From Apodemus sylvaticus (lineage: Eukaryota > Chordata > Mammalia > Rodentia > Muridae), in contig NC_067472.1 of NCBI RefSeq assembly GCF_947179515.1, positions 102,211,158 to 102,275,157 on the forward strand: a stretch of DNA of 64,000 nucleotides. Direction: 5' to 3'. Of this stretch, positions 10,432 through 22,683 are shown one piece after another. The notes below the pieces were generated by a model. The model ran no database searches and was not told where the DNA came from. It was given only the letters and a program-made list of their open reading frames with translations. Within the stretch, counting starts at the first letter, position 1, and the number at the start of each line of letters is the position of its first letter. The translations under genes and the position numbers were made by a program.

Positions 10432-10573
10432 CTCTTGGGCTAAACATCTAGGGCCCAAGAGATGTCTAAAAAGAGGTATAAATAAAGGCTCCAGATTTGT
10501 TGTTTAGGCTCTGGGAATCTCCTTCCTTTTGCTCTTTCTCCTGTTAAATATTTTCAGATTCAAACAGAAATAA
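10432..10573 (+). promoter_or_regulatory. Putative promoter and noncoding exon 1 of the first OR gene
   Basis: A strong TATA box (TATAAATA, 10477-10484) sits 16 bp after a perfect 9-bp inverted repeat (CTCTTGGGC at 10432-10440, GCCCAAGAG at 10453-10461). Transcription from about 10508 would give a short exon ending at a GTAAGT donor (GT at 10574-10575). Joined to the acceptor at 13736-13737, it would make the 5' UTR of the receptor at 13815. OR genes commonly have this layout, with a noncoding exon a few kb upstream. Inferred; no transcript was seen. Confidence 0.45.
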
Positions 10574-10585
10574 GTAAGTACACAG

Positions 10586-11949
10586 CTATGTTCAATGGAA
10601 GCTTGCAGCAGATGAAAGAAGAAACTTAAGTCATGATTTCTGCAGATCTGACCCATAGAGTATAACACTTAACTCTGGTCAAGTTGGTCTGTAATGATGG
10701 TGTAGTTCTATTTTGAGTGATTTAGTCATCTGTCACAGTGTTTCCCTATTTATATTGTATTTATACAATGGCCTCTTCTTTTCCTATCAGGATTTGAATA
10801 CAGGTGCAATAAATACCTGGTGGTTAAAATAAGGCTTAGTTGTTTAAAAGTTTAGTAAAGACAAACCTTATATATTCAAGAAGGAATTCATGAATATGTT
10901 CATAAAATATACCGAGCATTATAATATCAGGTACCAGTCCTGAAGTGTATTAAAAAGCTGAGACTTGGAGATATTAACTCTGAATGTGATGGTCTTACAC
11001 TGGTAGGAACGGCAGTCTAATTTAAAGTAATACCTCCATCACTGGCTATTATATAAACAATTGATGATTTTAGACTGTAGATTGTTATAGCTAGGGTAAA
11101 ATAATGTATCTTGTTTGGGGGAATATGTTATAAACAAATTTAATCTGAAGCCCAGAAAGTTGGATTTGTTTAAATTAGCAATTATTTTTATATTAATGTT
11201 GGCAATTTTGTAAGTGCTCTAATGTCATTTGTTGCTGAAATAGAGATTTATGTGATTTATGTAGCTATTATGCTGAAATGCTAATTGAGAATGGACTTAT
11301 AATGGTGCTGAATTTTTAGGTAATTTATCCGCAAGAAAACTAAAGTTCAAGTAAGCAACAGTCTCTGTACACAGCCAAATACATCTTAACTGATGGTGTT
11401 CAGGTCCAGTTGTGTGCACCTTCAGCTAGACTATGCAATCAATATAGTCATAGTGAATTCCACAAGGAGCAAAGACCAACATTTTAAGTAATTACAAATG
11501 TTAATCCCACAGTGAAAGACAAAAAAATGTAAAAGATTAGTGGCAGCCAAAGTTCACCACCAACAGGGAAACCCTGAAGGGTGTGTTTGCCTCCCTTACA
11601 TCTTTACACCATGCTTTTTCCCCCATGGAGATTGTTCTGCTTCCCAGATAAGTCCCATTTACCACTTGGTTTATGTGACTGGAGAAGATCCATAAATGTC
11701 CATTGTTTATAAAGCGCTCATGCCAACTTATCCTAAAGTCATATAGGCAGATACTGCCTTATGTATTTAACTACAATTAAATAAGCAGTGCCTAATATTT
11801 CAATCAGATAAAGGAGGCAATTTTACACATAGTAACAAAGAAAGGTGGAGACAATTTGGTGCCATGATACACAGAATGCTCAATTATAGTGAACAGGACA
11901 CAATTGTAGTGGAATCAAGGTACAAAGGGCATCTGCTCCTCTGTTAGTT
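10586..11949. other. Putative 5' UTR intron, left part; nothing recognised
   Basis: Moderately AT-rich sequence with no long open frame and no nameable repeat. Confidence 0.45.
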
Positions 11950-12740
11950 AACGTTTTGGTTAAGCACACACAAATGTGTCTTACTGTAACTTATTTACCC
12001 TGCTATATCATTATATTTAGTTATGACTATATCATTATATACAGCACCATCTATATCATTATACTTCGCATCCCCACTCTCCCTCCCATGCCCTGCTTCC
12101 TCCGCATCCCACGTGGCCAGATCCTTTCCTCTTACCAAAGGTTTCTACATATATTCGTGACATAGCTATTTCACAATCTTTTCTAGCACCATCTTTTCTA
12201 TCTTTATATCACTTACTCCTCTCATAATACTAACTCTATTTTTATGACCTACATATCATATGCATATATACATCTATATGCAAATTTAAACTGACATTCT
12301 ACACATGACAGGAAACATGCAATATTTGTATTTCTGATTCTGGCTTCCTTTGCTTAACATAATAGCCATAAGTGGCATTTACTTCCCTGTGAAAGTCATA
12401 GTTTCAATTATCTGACTAAGATACATCGAAACCTCAAAACAATTTCCCTTTGTATTTTCTTGATGGCTAAGAATGTCAAACATTTTCTCAAACATTGCCC
12501 TTTTTCTCCTGTTGATCACTGTCTATTCAGTCCAATAGCCAATATACTCAATTGATGACTTTCTTTTACTATATTTAGTTTCTTGAGCTTTCCATATTCA
12601 CAGTATTAATTCCCTGTTGGATGTACAGCTGGCAATGGTTTTTCTCTATTAAGTAGACTGAGCTAATCATTTTGTAAGTCCATGAACAATTCTGGAAATA
12701 ACGTTTTTTTGCCATCTGTATTGGGAGAACTTTGGAGCTG
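11950..12740 (-). mobile_element. Old, degraded L1 fragment
   Basis: Reverse-strand L1 landmarks in decayed form: TTTGTATTTTCTTGATGGCTAAGAATGTCAAACATTTTCTC, then TTCTTGAGCTTTCCATATTCACAG and TTAATTCCCTGTTGGATGTACAG. The boundaries are approximate. Confidence 0.45.
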
Positions 12741-12799
12741 TCTATCAATTTGTAATCTCATATTGATGTCTATGTTGTGTGTTATCTACATGCACACAT

Positions 12800-12838
12800 C
12801 ACACACACACACACACACACATACACACACACACACAC
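12800..12838. repeat. (AC)n microsatellite
   Basis: About 19 AC units with one AT break. Confidence 0.95.
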
Positions 12839-13586
12839 TATCTTAGTACCTTAGTCTGGAAATGTATTGGCTTTTTTTCTTTTATCACCTCATGTAAAAC
12901 TTGTAACCAGCAAGACACCTTTCTTCTTTTATTAAATAACTATTCGTTCTCTACTGTGTGATAGGATCTATTTGATCTATATCTATCATCATTTGCTTAT
13001 GTTCTGTATTTGATAATATTAAAGTACATTGTCTAATTTCCAATAGAAACTTAAGTTGACTCTTGTAAAAAATATTTTTGACTACATAGTAGTCTTGTTC
13101 ATTTCAGAGCCCTGTAAAATCTGGAGTTTCAAATAGTTCAGATTTTTAAGAGAGTTGGGTAGTAGGCAGACAGGGAAGTAGTTAGTTCATTTTTGTGATC
13201 TCAATAGCTAATACAAAGCTTAGCATCAATCCATCAATAGAAGAGGTCTATAATGCTTGGAATCTACCTTATCAAACTTTATTTCATGAGTAACAAATCT
13301 CAATTTCATATCTGTTTTCTTCAGGGATGTGATGAGTGAGAGACTTTAAGGTACACACATTCTGTGTCTAGTTTTATTTTGATATATAGTAGTGGATAAT
13401 GACTAAGATTAGAACTACAATTTTCTCTGCCTGAATATTTAATTCAGTGAGTTCTATGGAAAGAGACTGAAAGCCTATGGACTCTTTCTTTTCTATGTAT
13501 GTGAATAAGAGTGTGATGCTATAAGTTAACACAGAGACCATTTTACAGAGACCATTTTAGTATGTCACCATAAGAATTTTATAAGC

Positions 13587-13609
13587 ATATATATATATAT
13601 ATATATATA
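13587..13609. repeat. (AT)n microsatellite
   Basis: About 11 AT units, 200 bp before the receptor gene. Confidence 0.9.
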
Positions 13610-13714
13610 CATAGCGCTAAAGTTCATATTAAATATTTTTTATTTGTTAACCATTTCTTTCAAGATGCAATAATTAATTGCTTGATTAAAGGTGTGCATG
13701 TGTAGGCTAGTTAA

Positions 13715-13803
13715 TTCTCTTTAATTCTTTCACACAGATGCAAATATTGGGGAAGAATATGATGAGATCTTATTCAGCCTGGGCTGTACTCCTCAATCAT
13801 TAA
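13715..13803 (+). promoter_or_regulatory. Splice acceptor and uORF before the first OR gene
   Basis: A pyrimidine tract TTCTCTTTAATTCTTTCACACAG ends in AG at 13736-13737. The new exon would then begin with ATG (13738), opening a 21-codon frame that stops with TAA at 13801-13803, 11 nt before the receptor ATG. If this acceptor is used, the uORF would lower receptor translation or delay reinitiation. Confidence 0.45.
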
Positions 13804-13814
13804 TGCTGTAGTGC

Positions 13815-14789
13815 ATGGTGTATACAATGAAGGTGGCCTATTCCTTTCACAATCACACCAATCCACAGGATGTATGGTATGTTCTGATTGGAATCCCAGG
13901 ACTGGAAGATCTACATACCTGGATAGCCATCCTCATCTGTTCTATGTACATTGTGGCTGTCATAGGCAATGTCCTCCTGATCTTCCTGATAGTGACTGAA
14001 CACAGTCTCCATGAGCCCATGTATTTTTTTCTCTCCATGCTGGCATTAGCAGACCTTCTGCTCTCCACAGCTACAGCTCCCAAGATGCTGGCCATCTTCT
14101 GGTTCAATTCCAGGGGCATATCCTTTGGTAGTTGTGTGTCCCAAATGTTCTTCATACATTTCATCTTTGTGGCAGAGTCTGCTATTCTTCTGGCCATGGC
14201 ATTTGATCGCTATGTGGCCATCTGTGACCCACTGAGATACACCACTATCCTTACTTCCTCAGTCATTGTCAAGATTTGTACAGCAGCTGTGGTCAGAAGC
14301 TTTCTCATCTGTGCTCCATTCATCTTCCTGGTATATCGACTTCTCTATTGTGGGAGACACATAATTCCGCATTCATACTGTGAGCACATGGGCATTGCCA
14401 GATTGGCATGTGACAATATCACTGTCAACATCATATATGGGCTGACTATGGCCCTCCTATCTACTGGGCTGGATATACTACTCATCATTATTTCCTACAC
14501 CATGATCCTTCGCACAGTTTTCCAAATCCCTTCCTGGGCTGCTAGATATAAGGCCCTCAACACATGTGGCTCCCACATCTGTGTTATTCTTTTGTTCTAC
14601 ACACCTGCATTCTTTTCATTTTTTGCTCATCGCTTTGGAGGCAAAACCATTCCTCGCCACATCCACATCCTAGTGGCCAACCTCTATGTGGTGGTTCCCC
14701 CAATGCTTAACCCCATCATTTATGGGGTAAAGACCAAACACATCCAAGATCGAGTGGTTTTCCTTTTCTCATCAGTGAGTACATGCTAA
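13815..14789 (+). CDS. Class I olfactory receptor, OR52-type
   Basis: Seven-transmembrane odorant receptor that couples to Golf in olfactory cilia. 324 residues in one exon, full length for class I. Visible: N-glycosylation site NHT (13-15), PGLE (29-32), GN in TM1 (51-52), PMYFF (68-72), disulfide Cys107, MAFDRYVAIC with DRY 131-133, the HSYCEHM block of the long second loop (186-192), SY in TM5 (227-228), KALNTC (246-251) and NPIIY (299-303). CEHMGIARLAC and LEDLHTWIAI point to OR52; a likeness to OR52Z1 is only from memory. The ATG at 13827 has an A at -3 and a better context than 13815, so the protein may be 320 residues. First receptor after the globin boundary. Confidence 0.95.
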   Translation: MVYTMKVAYSFHNHTNPQDVWYVLIGIPGLEDLHTWIAILICSMYIVAVIGNVLLIFLIVTEHSLHEPMYFFLSMLALADLLLSTATAPKMLAIFWFNSRGISFGSCVSQMFFIHFIFVAESAILLAMAFDRYVAICDPLRYTTILTSSVIVKICTAAVVRSFLICAPFIFLVYRLLYCGRHIIPHSYCEHMGIARLACDNITVNIIYGLTMALLSTGLDILLIIISYTMILRTVFQIPSWAARYKALNTCGSHICVILLFYTPAFFSFFAHRFGGKTIPRHIHILVANLYVVVPPMLNPIIYGVKTKHIQDRVVFLFSSVSTC

Positions 14790-14823
14790 CATGACAACAG
14801 ATGCTAAAGATAGCATATTCCAA

Positions 14824-14829
14824 AATAAA
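14824..14829 (+). terminator. Poly(A) signal of the first OR gene
   Basis: AATAAA 35 nt after the stop; a second AATAAA lies near 14864. Confidence 0.6.
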
Positions 14830-14869
14830 ACTCCTTTTAAATGTCAGCTCTTTGAAAAATAGAAATAAA

Positions 14870-16775
14870 TGAAATTTATTTACAGTGCTTCACTTTGAAA
14901 ACGATAGTATGCATGCAAGTTTTCACTACATTATCTAATACATCCAGAGAGTATGGGAAAATACCTTAGTGATTTCCTATTAGTGTGGACTTCCAATTAT
15001 TTTATATTTTATATAGATAACTGTGAAAGATACAATTTCTTATGTAAAGAAAGTAAAACCAGAAAGCCATTGAATATCTTAAAACTATATTTATTAATAC
15101 CCTGAGAATTATTACATTGTATTTTGATCATATTTCAAAGGATCTCACTTTCTACTAAAGTTTAAAGCATTTCTCTCCCCATCAGCAGATATATGTGGAA
15201 GTAGAATAAAGCCTTTAAGTACAGATATTTTTTTATTTTTTTAATTTAGTGAAAAGGGAAGTAAAAGAACGGGGTATAATTATTTTAGTCAATGTAATTA
15301 TTATATTAAATTGCTAACTCTAAAATTATTTGTTTTAATATTCCCTTATATTTCTTAAGTTCTATTTTTTTTCCTTTGGAGTCTAGGTTACATGGAGATC
15401 CACCTGCCCTTTGTAACTATTGTTACTGCCTGCACTTATAACTATATATATTTTTGAGGCAATTGTAAATATATTTATATCTATCTATCTATGTATATAT
15501 ACTTTTAAAGTATAAACTTGTACAATATATATTAAAATTAAATACATTGTCAATAATAAGTTAAACATATTTACTAAGATAAAGGTAGCTCTCAGTATCA
15601 CCTGAGTTTTTAATTTTCCTCACATGTGTTGGGACTTTTATTCAAAGATACTAGGGACAATCTTGGTGTCCACAGAGCTTCTGTAAGAGTAAATGACAAG
15701 AAAGTCCCATGCTCAATAGTTAAAAGGAAATTCCAAAAGAAATTTCATTGGAATATTAAAAAAGAAACTTCCACTGAAAAAGTATTTAACCAGACAAAAT
15801 ACATGTGCGTGAACACACTTGCAAAAATCCTTCCCCTTTCTTTTAAAAACCTAAAGAATTCAAGAAAATGTAAAAAAAAAGTCCTGATATATATAAAAAA
15901 AAGACAATTCAGTAACATTTGGAAGTCAGAAGTGAGCTTTATAACTTTGTAACCTGATCAGATTTTGTTACTATGCCATTTGTATGTGTATGTACATACG
16001 GTTATTTATCCATATGTATGTACAAGCATTTTCATATATCTACACCAGACTCTACACCAAACACTTTAAAAAGTTGATAATGAACCTTTATGTATTATTT
16101 GCCTTATAAGAAGACAGAAGACAAACAGCTCTAACCATAATACAATGTACTATGGGCCACACTGCTGACAAAACTGAACTCCATTTCGCTCAATGGCAAT
16201 TACCTGCCTAAAACTCTTCAGGTAGGGTGGGATCGAGCCCCTCTCTTGTCTATATCCTATCATTCTGTTCACAGACTTATCTAATTTGACTTTTATATTG
16301 GTAGGAAAATTTCCCTATTTGCCCAATATGTTGAGATATATCATAATTAAAGGGTGACAAATTTCATAAGATAAACTTCTACATGTATTAATGGGAGTGC
16401 ATGAGTGTATCTCTGATTTATTTACAAAGTGTATTAAATGAATTCATGTGTGAACATCAATTAATCTCTACATCCTCTGTATAAATCCTGCTGTATTATA
16501 GAGCACTATTCCTTTAATGCGTCCTTTCATCATTGGTTGTTAGTATCTTGTTGAGTGTATCGCTGCATCTCTATCCAGTTGTGGTATAACTATGTTTTCT
16601 TGCAGTGCCTTTGTCTTTTTTGTCCTCAATAATGAATTTGTTACATATATTTTCTACTTTTATTTTGTTAAGAGGCTGGGAAACATTGATATTTAAGTGT
16701 TTGATATAACGCAGATTGAAACAAAGCCATCTAGTCTCAATTTACTTTTTTACATTCTTTCTCCTCTTATTTTGT
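14870..16775. other. AT-rich intergenic, nothing recognised
   Basis: Strongly AT-rich, with short TATC/TATA runs near 15475-15500. The 108-codon frame at 15626-15952 is lysine-rich, matches no family I know and is most likely chance. Confidence 0.5.
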
Positions 16776-16779
16776 GTTG

Positions 16780-16877
16780 TTTTGTTTGTCTACTTAAACA
16801 AGATCTCATTCTGTAATCCACGTTTTCCAGAGAGTCATGGCAATCTTCCACTTCAAGTGAACCACCACACCCAGTTC
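16780..16877 (-). mobile_element. Decayed B1-like SINE
   Basis: ACAAGATCTCATTCTGTAATCCACG ... CACTTCAAGTGAACCACCACACCCAG is the reverse strand of a B1-type unit with an internal deletion. Diverged. Confidence 0.4.
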
Positions 16878-16904
16878 TGAACTATATTTCTGTCTGCTGT
16901 TTGA

Positions 16905-18290
16905 TGGAATATTTTATTTTATTTTACTTTATTTTATTTTTATTTTCTATATTCTTTGTTTACATTCCAAATGATTTTCTCTTTCCCAGTTCCTTCCTTC
17001 CTGTAAGTCCCATAAGCCCTCTTCCCTCCGTCCATTTCCCAATCAATCTCCTCCCACTTCTCTGTCCTGGTAGTCCCCTACAATGCTGCATCAAGCCTTT
17101 CCAGGACCAGGACCCTCTCCTTCCTTCCTTCTGAGAATAATTTGATATGTGAGTTGTGTCTTGGGTATTCAGAGCTTCTGTGCTAATATCCACTTATCAG
17201 TGACTACATTCCATGTGTGTTCTTTTGTGAATGAGTTACCTCACTTAGGATGATATTTTCCAGTTCCAACCATTTGCCTAAGAATTTCATGAATTCATTG
17301 TTTTTAATTACTGAGTAGTATTCCATTGTGTAAATATACCACATTTTCTGCATCCATTCCTCCATTGAGGGACATCTGGGTTCTTTTCAGCTTCTGGCTA
17401 TTATAAATAAGGCTGCTATGAACATAGTGGAGCATGTGTCCTTATTGCATGCCAGGGAATCCTCTGGGTATATGCCCAGGAGTGGTATAACAGGGTCCTC
17501 TGGAAGTGTCATGCCCAGTTTTCTGAGGAACCACCAGACTGATTTCCAGAGTGGTTGTGTCATCTTGCAATCCCACCAGCAGTAGAGGAGTGTTCCTCTT
17601 TCTCCACATCCTTGCTAACACTTGCTGTCTCCTGGGTTTTTAATCTTAGCCATTCTGACTGGTGTGAAGTAAAATCTCAGGGTTGTTTTGATTTGCATTT
17701 CCCTAATGACTAATGATGTTGAACATTTTTTAATGTGCTTCTCAGCCATCCGAAATTCTTCAGGTGAAAATTCTTTGCTTAGCTCTGTACCCCATTTTTA
17801 ATAGGGTTATTGGCTCTCTGGAGTCTAACGTCTTGAGTTCTTTGTATATATTGGGTATTAGGCTTCTGTCGGATGTAGGGTTGGTGAAGATCTTTTCCCT
17901 ATTTGTTGGTTGCCATTTTGTCCAATTGACAGTGTCCTTTGCCTTACAAAAACTTTGTAATTTTATGAGATCCCATTTGTCAATTCTTGATCTTAGAGCA
18001 TAAGCTACTGGTGTTCTGTTCAGGAAAATTTCCCCTGTGCCCATGTCCTCAATGCTCTTCCCCAGTTTCTTTTCTATTAGTTTCAGTGTGTCTGGTTTTA
18101 TGTGGAGGTCCTTGATCCATTTGGACTTGAGTTTAGTACAAGGAGTTAAGAATGGATCGATTTGCATTCTTCTGCATGCTGGCCTCCAGTTGAACCAGTA
18201 CCATTTGTTGAAAAGGCTATTTTTTTCCTACTGGATGGTTTTAGCTCTTTTGTCAAAGATCAAATGGCCAAAGCTGTGTGGGTTCATGAA
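16905..18290 (-). mobile_element. L1 fragment: ORF2 C-terminus and 3' UTR
   Basis: A 3'-complete, 5'-truncated L1 on the minus strand. Its A-tail appears as TATTTTATTTTATTTTAC at 16912-16945. A 135-codon remnant of the ORF2 C-terminal region is open at 17760-18167 (IDPFLTPCTKLKSKWIKDLH, then WDLIKLQSFCKAKDTVN). It abuts an opposite-strand L1 end at 18291, so the two 3' UTRs form a long inverted repeat. It is not a host gene. Confidence 0.9.
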
Positions 18291-18655
18291 TGAATTCATG
18301 AAAGTCTTAGGCAAATGGTTGGAACTGGAAAATATCATCCTAAGTGAGGTAACCCAATCACAAAAGAACACACATGGAATGCAGTCACTGATAAGTAGAT
18401 ATTAGCCCCGAAGCTCTGAATACCCAAGACACAATTCACATATCAAATTATTACCAAGAAGAAGGAAGGATAGGGTCCTGGTCCTGGAAAGGCTTGATGC
18501 AGCAATGTAGGGGATTACCAGGACAGAGAAGTGGGAGGGGGTTGATTGGGGAATGGGCAGAGGGAAGAGGGCTTGTGGGACTTATGGGGAGGGGGGAACT
18601 TGGAAAGGGGAAATCATTTGGAATGTAAACCAAGAATATAGAAAATAAAAAAGGA
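18291..18655 (+). mobile_element. L1 3' end, head-to-head with the preceding L1
   Basis: Plus-strand L1 3' UTR: GAGGTAACCCAATCACAAAA, a long G-rich block and GAATATAGAAAATAAAAAAG. About 350 bp are the reverse complement of 16946-17295. The junction lies in TTCATGAATGAATTCATGA. No duplication flanking either element was found. Confidence 0.85.
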
Positions 18656-18930
18656 AGCTAAGCAAGCAGAAATGGAAAAAATGTTTATTCATGTGAGGGT
18701 ATTAGAGAACATGCTTTTTCTTATCTATACTTATAATCATTCACTAGAAGAAAAATAGTATGTTGTTACATTGTAACTTCTATATTGCACAGAAGATTTT
18801 TCTGGGTATATATGGTAAAAAATAAAGTTGTGGCTTTGCTCAACCCACCCACAAAGTGTGTAAATGAATGTGCATGTATGTATATGTGCAAAGCTGTTGG
18901 AGTTTACTGAAGCTTGATTTACCCACCCAG

Positions 18931-18941
18931 TGTGTGTGTGA

Positions 18942-18981
<40 letters not shown>
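18931..18981. repeat. (TG)n microsatellite
   Basis: About 24 TG units with an ATGTT break. Cysteine/valine-rich frames here are artefacts. Confidence 0.95.
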
Positions 18982-18982
<1 letters not shown>

Positions 18983-18989
18983 TTCCTCC

Positions 18990-20855
18990 TTTTCTGTTGG
19001 CTCCCAAGGAATTTCTTCTGCTGACCCCAATGTATCAAACTTTGCTTCCTCAGAGAAAAAAATCTGCTGATGGGTTAATCGCCTACTCTATTCCTGGCCT
19101 CAGTTTATCCTAGATGTTGAAGATGGTCTTTGACAGAAACAAGTTGGAATTTGTGATAGGGTAAAGAACAAGTAGGAGATTGATGCAAAAGTAAATATAT
19201 GGGAAGATAAATATGTAGGTGAACAGTGTCTCCAAACCTCACACATGAACTAGAACTATATCTTTGTAACTCTGAAGAAAAGGTGAAGTGATCCCTGACC
19301 TTTCAAGAGTATCAAGCATGAGCTAAGATTAGATTGGGGAAAGCTGACTCTTTGGTTGGAGCAGAGAAACGAAATGTGTCTAAAACTCTAGCAGTTGACA
19401 GCATGGGGGTGGCACATGGCCTGTGTATATAAAGACTAACACTTTGGGAGAGCTTGAGACAAAGGACCTGGACAGAACTTCATCTAACATTATTGTGAGT
19501 CAGTCAAACAGGTGAAAGAACTAGTATATTATTTGTTGATGACCAGATTTTAAATTGTGGATTTTTCCAGAGGCCAACCTTGTCCCCAAATCAATTAAAT
19601 TAAGTGTAAACAGTATAATTATTTCCTGTTGTGCTAAAAGTTTGTCAGACTACTGCCCTCTCATCTTTATCTCTTATCTACAAACGAATACACCTGGAGT
19701 GGCTTTCCTTCTTCCCACTTCTCCTAAACTTACTAATATCTAAATATTATGTCATTTTCTTCATGGCTACAGACTGGACATTATAGAAAAATTTTTTGAC
19801 AAAGAATGTTCAAGGAAAAATATCTGACATAAGGTTTTGAAAAATGATTTTATGATTCGTTCTTGTTTGATGATTTATTAATTTATAAACTTATAATATG
19901 ATCGATGATTTAAGCATTGCTCTATTTCTTTTAAATCCAGAGGACATCAAGTGATTCTGAGGAGACAGATCATACTGCTGTTTTGAAATAAGATAAAGAA
20001 GGAAAAGAAGGAAGAGAGAGAAGGCAGAAGGTGCAGGAGGAAGGGAGGGAGGGAGAGATAGAAAGACAGAGAGGGAGGGAGAGAGAAAGAAAGAGTTTTG
20101 AGATATGTCTGTACAATTGAACTCTCTGGAAATGTTACTGAGATTGTGAAGTAGGGAATCAATGAAATAAGGTTGGGGAGTAACAGAGGTTAATTACAGA
20201 TACAGGATTTTTGATTTTTGTTTTTGAAAAAGATACAAATACTTTTGTCAAAAGAAGGAAGTGACCCCATTTAAAGAGCATTAGACTTTAAGGAAAGTTG
20301 TGTGTCTTATAAAACATCGAATGTATTAATACTAAGTCTTGGATTTAGATTATTAGGAAAGATAAATGAAGATTAAAACAAAATATACTACTTTTCATAG
20401 TCTTTCTAAAGATCTGGAAATCCTTCAGTCTGTGTTTGTAACTCTTCCTTCCCTTCCTCTTCCTCCTCCTCCTCTTCTTCCTCATACTCAGCTTATATTC
20501 TGGGACTAGGCAGAGGCTTGTGGGAATGAAATATCCTTTTGAGATATTCCCCCATATCACTATTAACCATCAAAACCAACAGGGTTTTCAGAATAATTCT
20601 TGGCTTGGAGGTACTGCTTGCAGAAGTCATCTGTATATTGGAATAAATGAGAGCTATATTTATGTTCATGGCTAACTGATAGTCCTCTTAAAAACAGAAA
20701 TACCCAATTCTACTCTTGAATGTCACAGGCATGTCTCTGGCTAAGCCATACTTTTCTGTGATTCCCCATTTTTTATTGAGTCAATTCAGACATCTATAAA
20801 TAATATGAGACACTCATTCACTTACCGTTTCAGAGGCCTACTCCATGATCATCAT
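18990..20855. other. Intergenic, purine and pyrimidine tracts only
   Basis: No gene or nameable transposon. A purine-rich tract lies at about 19995-20095 (AAGG/GGGA/GAAA runs) and a CCT-rich tract at about 20440-20485. Confidence 0.5.
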
Positions 20856-20859
20856 GATG

Positions 20860-21135
20860 AAAAGAATGGTGGGAACTTGGCAACGCTTGTGGATCTAAAG
20901 AAGTAAATGAGAGCTAAATCCTGACCCACAGAACAACCAGGAGACTGGGCCTGGCATGGGGTTTGAAACCTCAGAACCCACCTCCTCTGACAAACGTTCT
21001 CCAACAAGGTCACACATACTCAAACAAAGTCACAATTCCTAACTGTTCTAATGCTTCTCAAATAGTGTCACTCCTTGATGACTAAGAAGCATTTATATAT
21101 AGGAATCTATGGAGGCTGTTTTTACACAAACCACC
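20860..21135. mobile_element. Rodent interspersed repeat, family not named
   Basis: The order GGGTTTGAAACCTCAGAACCCACC, CTCCAACAAGGTCACACATAC, GGAATCTATGGAGGCTGTTTT, CAAACCACCACAG recurs often in rodent genomes. I recognise the pattern but cannot assign a family. Confidence 0.45.
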
Positions 21136-21139
21136 ACAG

Positions 21140-22440
21140 TGTTTCTCAATTGATATAATTTGATGGGAGGGGGCATATATCATTTGGTCAAAATTTTTTG
21201 TAAATGCCAAGGAAGTCTTCTGAAGAAGACAAGACATGGTGAGACAATGAACTTTGCTGAGCTCTCACTCCTGTGATCTCTAAAACAGAACTTCAGAGCT
21301 CAGGGCCAGCAGTGTATTTTCTACATAAGCAGAACAGGGGAATCTTATTCATTTCATCTCTTGAAACCAAACTTTGCTATCCATTTTTAACTCAAAGGAT
21401 ATGAAAACACATTTTAAAACATGCAATTTATTGTGATCTCTGTGGACAGTATAGACTGAAAATACCCACACATTGAACATGTGTATATTATTTATAAAAA
21501 TATCTGAAAAACCTGGTTTCTTATCAAATTAAAATCACAACCTGCTATTCTTGTCTTTAGTCATCTTGAACTTACTAGACCTGCCAGTAAAGTTTTTGTC
21601 TTTTGTGATAGATCTTCCCAATTTCACTATCCACCCAGTCTCTAGTAATCAATATTTTACTCTTAATTTTGGAAGTTCTACTTTTAAAGCCTTTTCAAAT
21701 GTTCACACCATTCTTACTGTTAAGTGAATTTTGGTCATGACATTCGTTCTGAGTGTATGGATAGTATAAGTGTTATGAAAGTTTGATCAAGTGCCTAATA
21801 GTAGTTAAAAATTTTGAACAGCACAGTGAAATCCATGTTAAATACAGAAGGGCTTCCAGTCATCCACATTCAAATGGAAGACTTTCTGGGTCTGAAAGTA
21901 ATTGCTAGTGATTGCACCAGAATCACATTTAAAAGTGTCCTATTTCTCAGTATAGTTGACACTAGCTCACTTGCCCTCAAGCTCCTTCTTGTATCCCCTC
22001 CCCCAGAGTGTGGACAAGCTTTACTTGTGAGCCTCCATCCACAACACATTTAGGAAGGTCAAGCAGAAATTCTGTTGGCTTTGGGACAGGTGAACCTAAA
22101 ATTCACTCCTTTGTAATTCAGGCAGGTGAGAGATCTCCATAAGGAACATAAGTGTCCCTTCTCTCTGAAAACTGTCCAACATTTCTAAAGATGGCCCAGT
22201 ATATTTGAAAGTCAAAGAAGTGTGGCACACTCAGAGAGCTTTGTTTTCATGTTCAAGTTGTTATTTTGTAAATAAGTGCCTGTTCTTGATGATGAGATCA
22301 AGGGACCTTGTCTTGTCATTAGCTTTCAAAATAAGAGTGATCTTAGTTCTATGATCCAAAGGGATAGAGAAGTCAAAGAAAAATGATCTGATAATGAGCA
22401 CCTATTAGTTAATTAGTTACATAATTTATCAAACCTTTTC
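21140..22440. other. Intergenic, nothing recognised
   Basis: No long open frame and no clear repeat. It leads into the putative promoter of the second receptor. Confidence 0.45.
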
Positions 22441-22554
22441 TGTTTTTTTCACTGTTGGAAATAAACCCATAGTTTCACAAATGGCAGGCAGCTCTTCCCC
22501 ACCACGCTGCATGGAGACTTGTCCGCTTACTTTTACACTTTTGTTGTAGGGTGA

Positions 22555-22683
22555 CCTTAGATGCACTAGGGAGTAGAAAACCACAGTTCCACAGAGAAAA
22601 CACTATCACATAAAACCAGCAGCCTTCGCTGATTGAACAAAGATCCTACACTGTGATTGCTGTGTCTCACCACATGGCTCTAG
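22555..22683 (+). promoter_or_regulatory. Putative promoter and noncoding exon 1 of OR52A copy 1
   Basis: A TATA-like CATAAAA (22609-22615) is followed by about 65 bp ending in CTCTAG|GTAAGT (donor GT at 22684-22685). The same order, with recognisable similarity (CCACAGAGA, TATA, CCTTC.CTGA, ATGGCTC.AG|GTAAG), occurs at 31421-31548 before the second OR52A copy. That shared layout is the best evidence that both are real. Splicing to 24557 would remove 1.87 kb. Confidence 0.5.

Noticed and set aside
13853..14197. Antisense frame across the first OR gene (also 24560-24874, 34788-35102, 55912-56292)
   Set aside because: Mirror frames of the receptor codons, with no independent features.
15626..15952. 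108-codon lysine-rich frame
   Set aside because: AT-rich, no motif, no promoter or splice context. Probably chance.
17760..18167. 135-codon minus-strand frame as a host gene
   Set aside because: It matches the L1 ORF2 C-terminal region. The same holds for 23374-23652, 41119-41682, 41814-42257 and 42324-42524.
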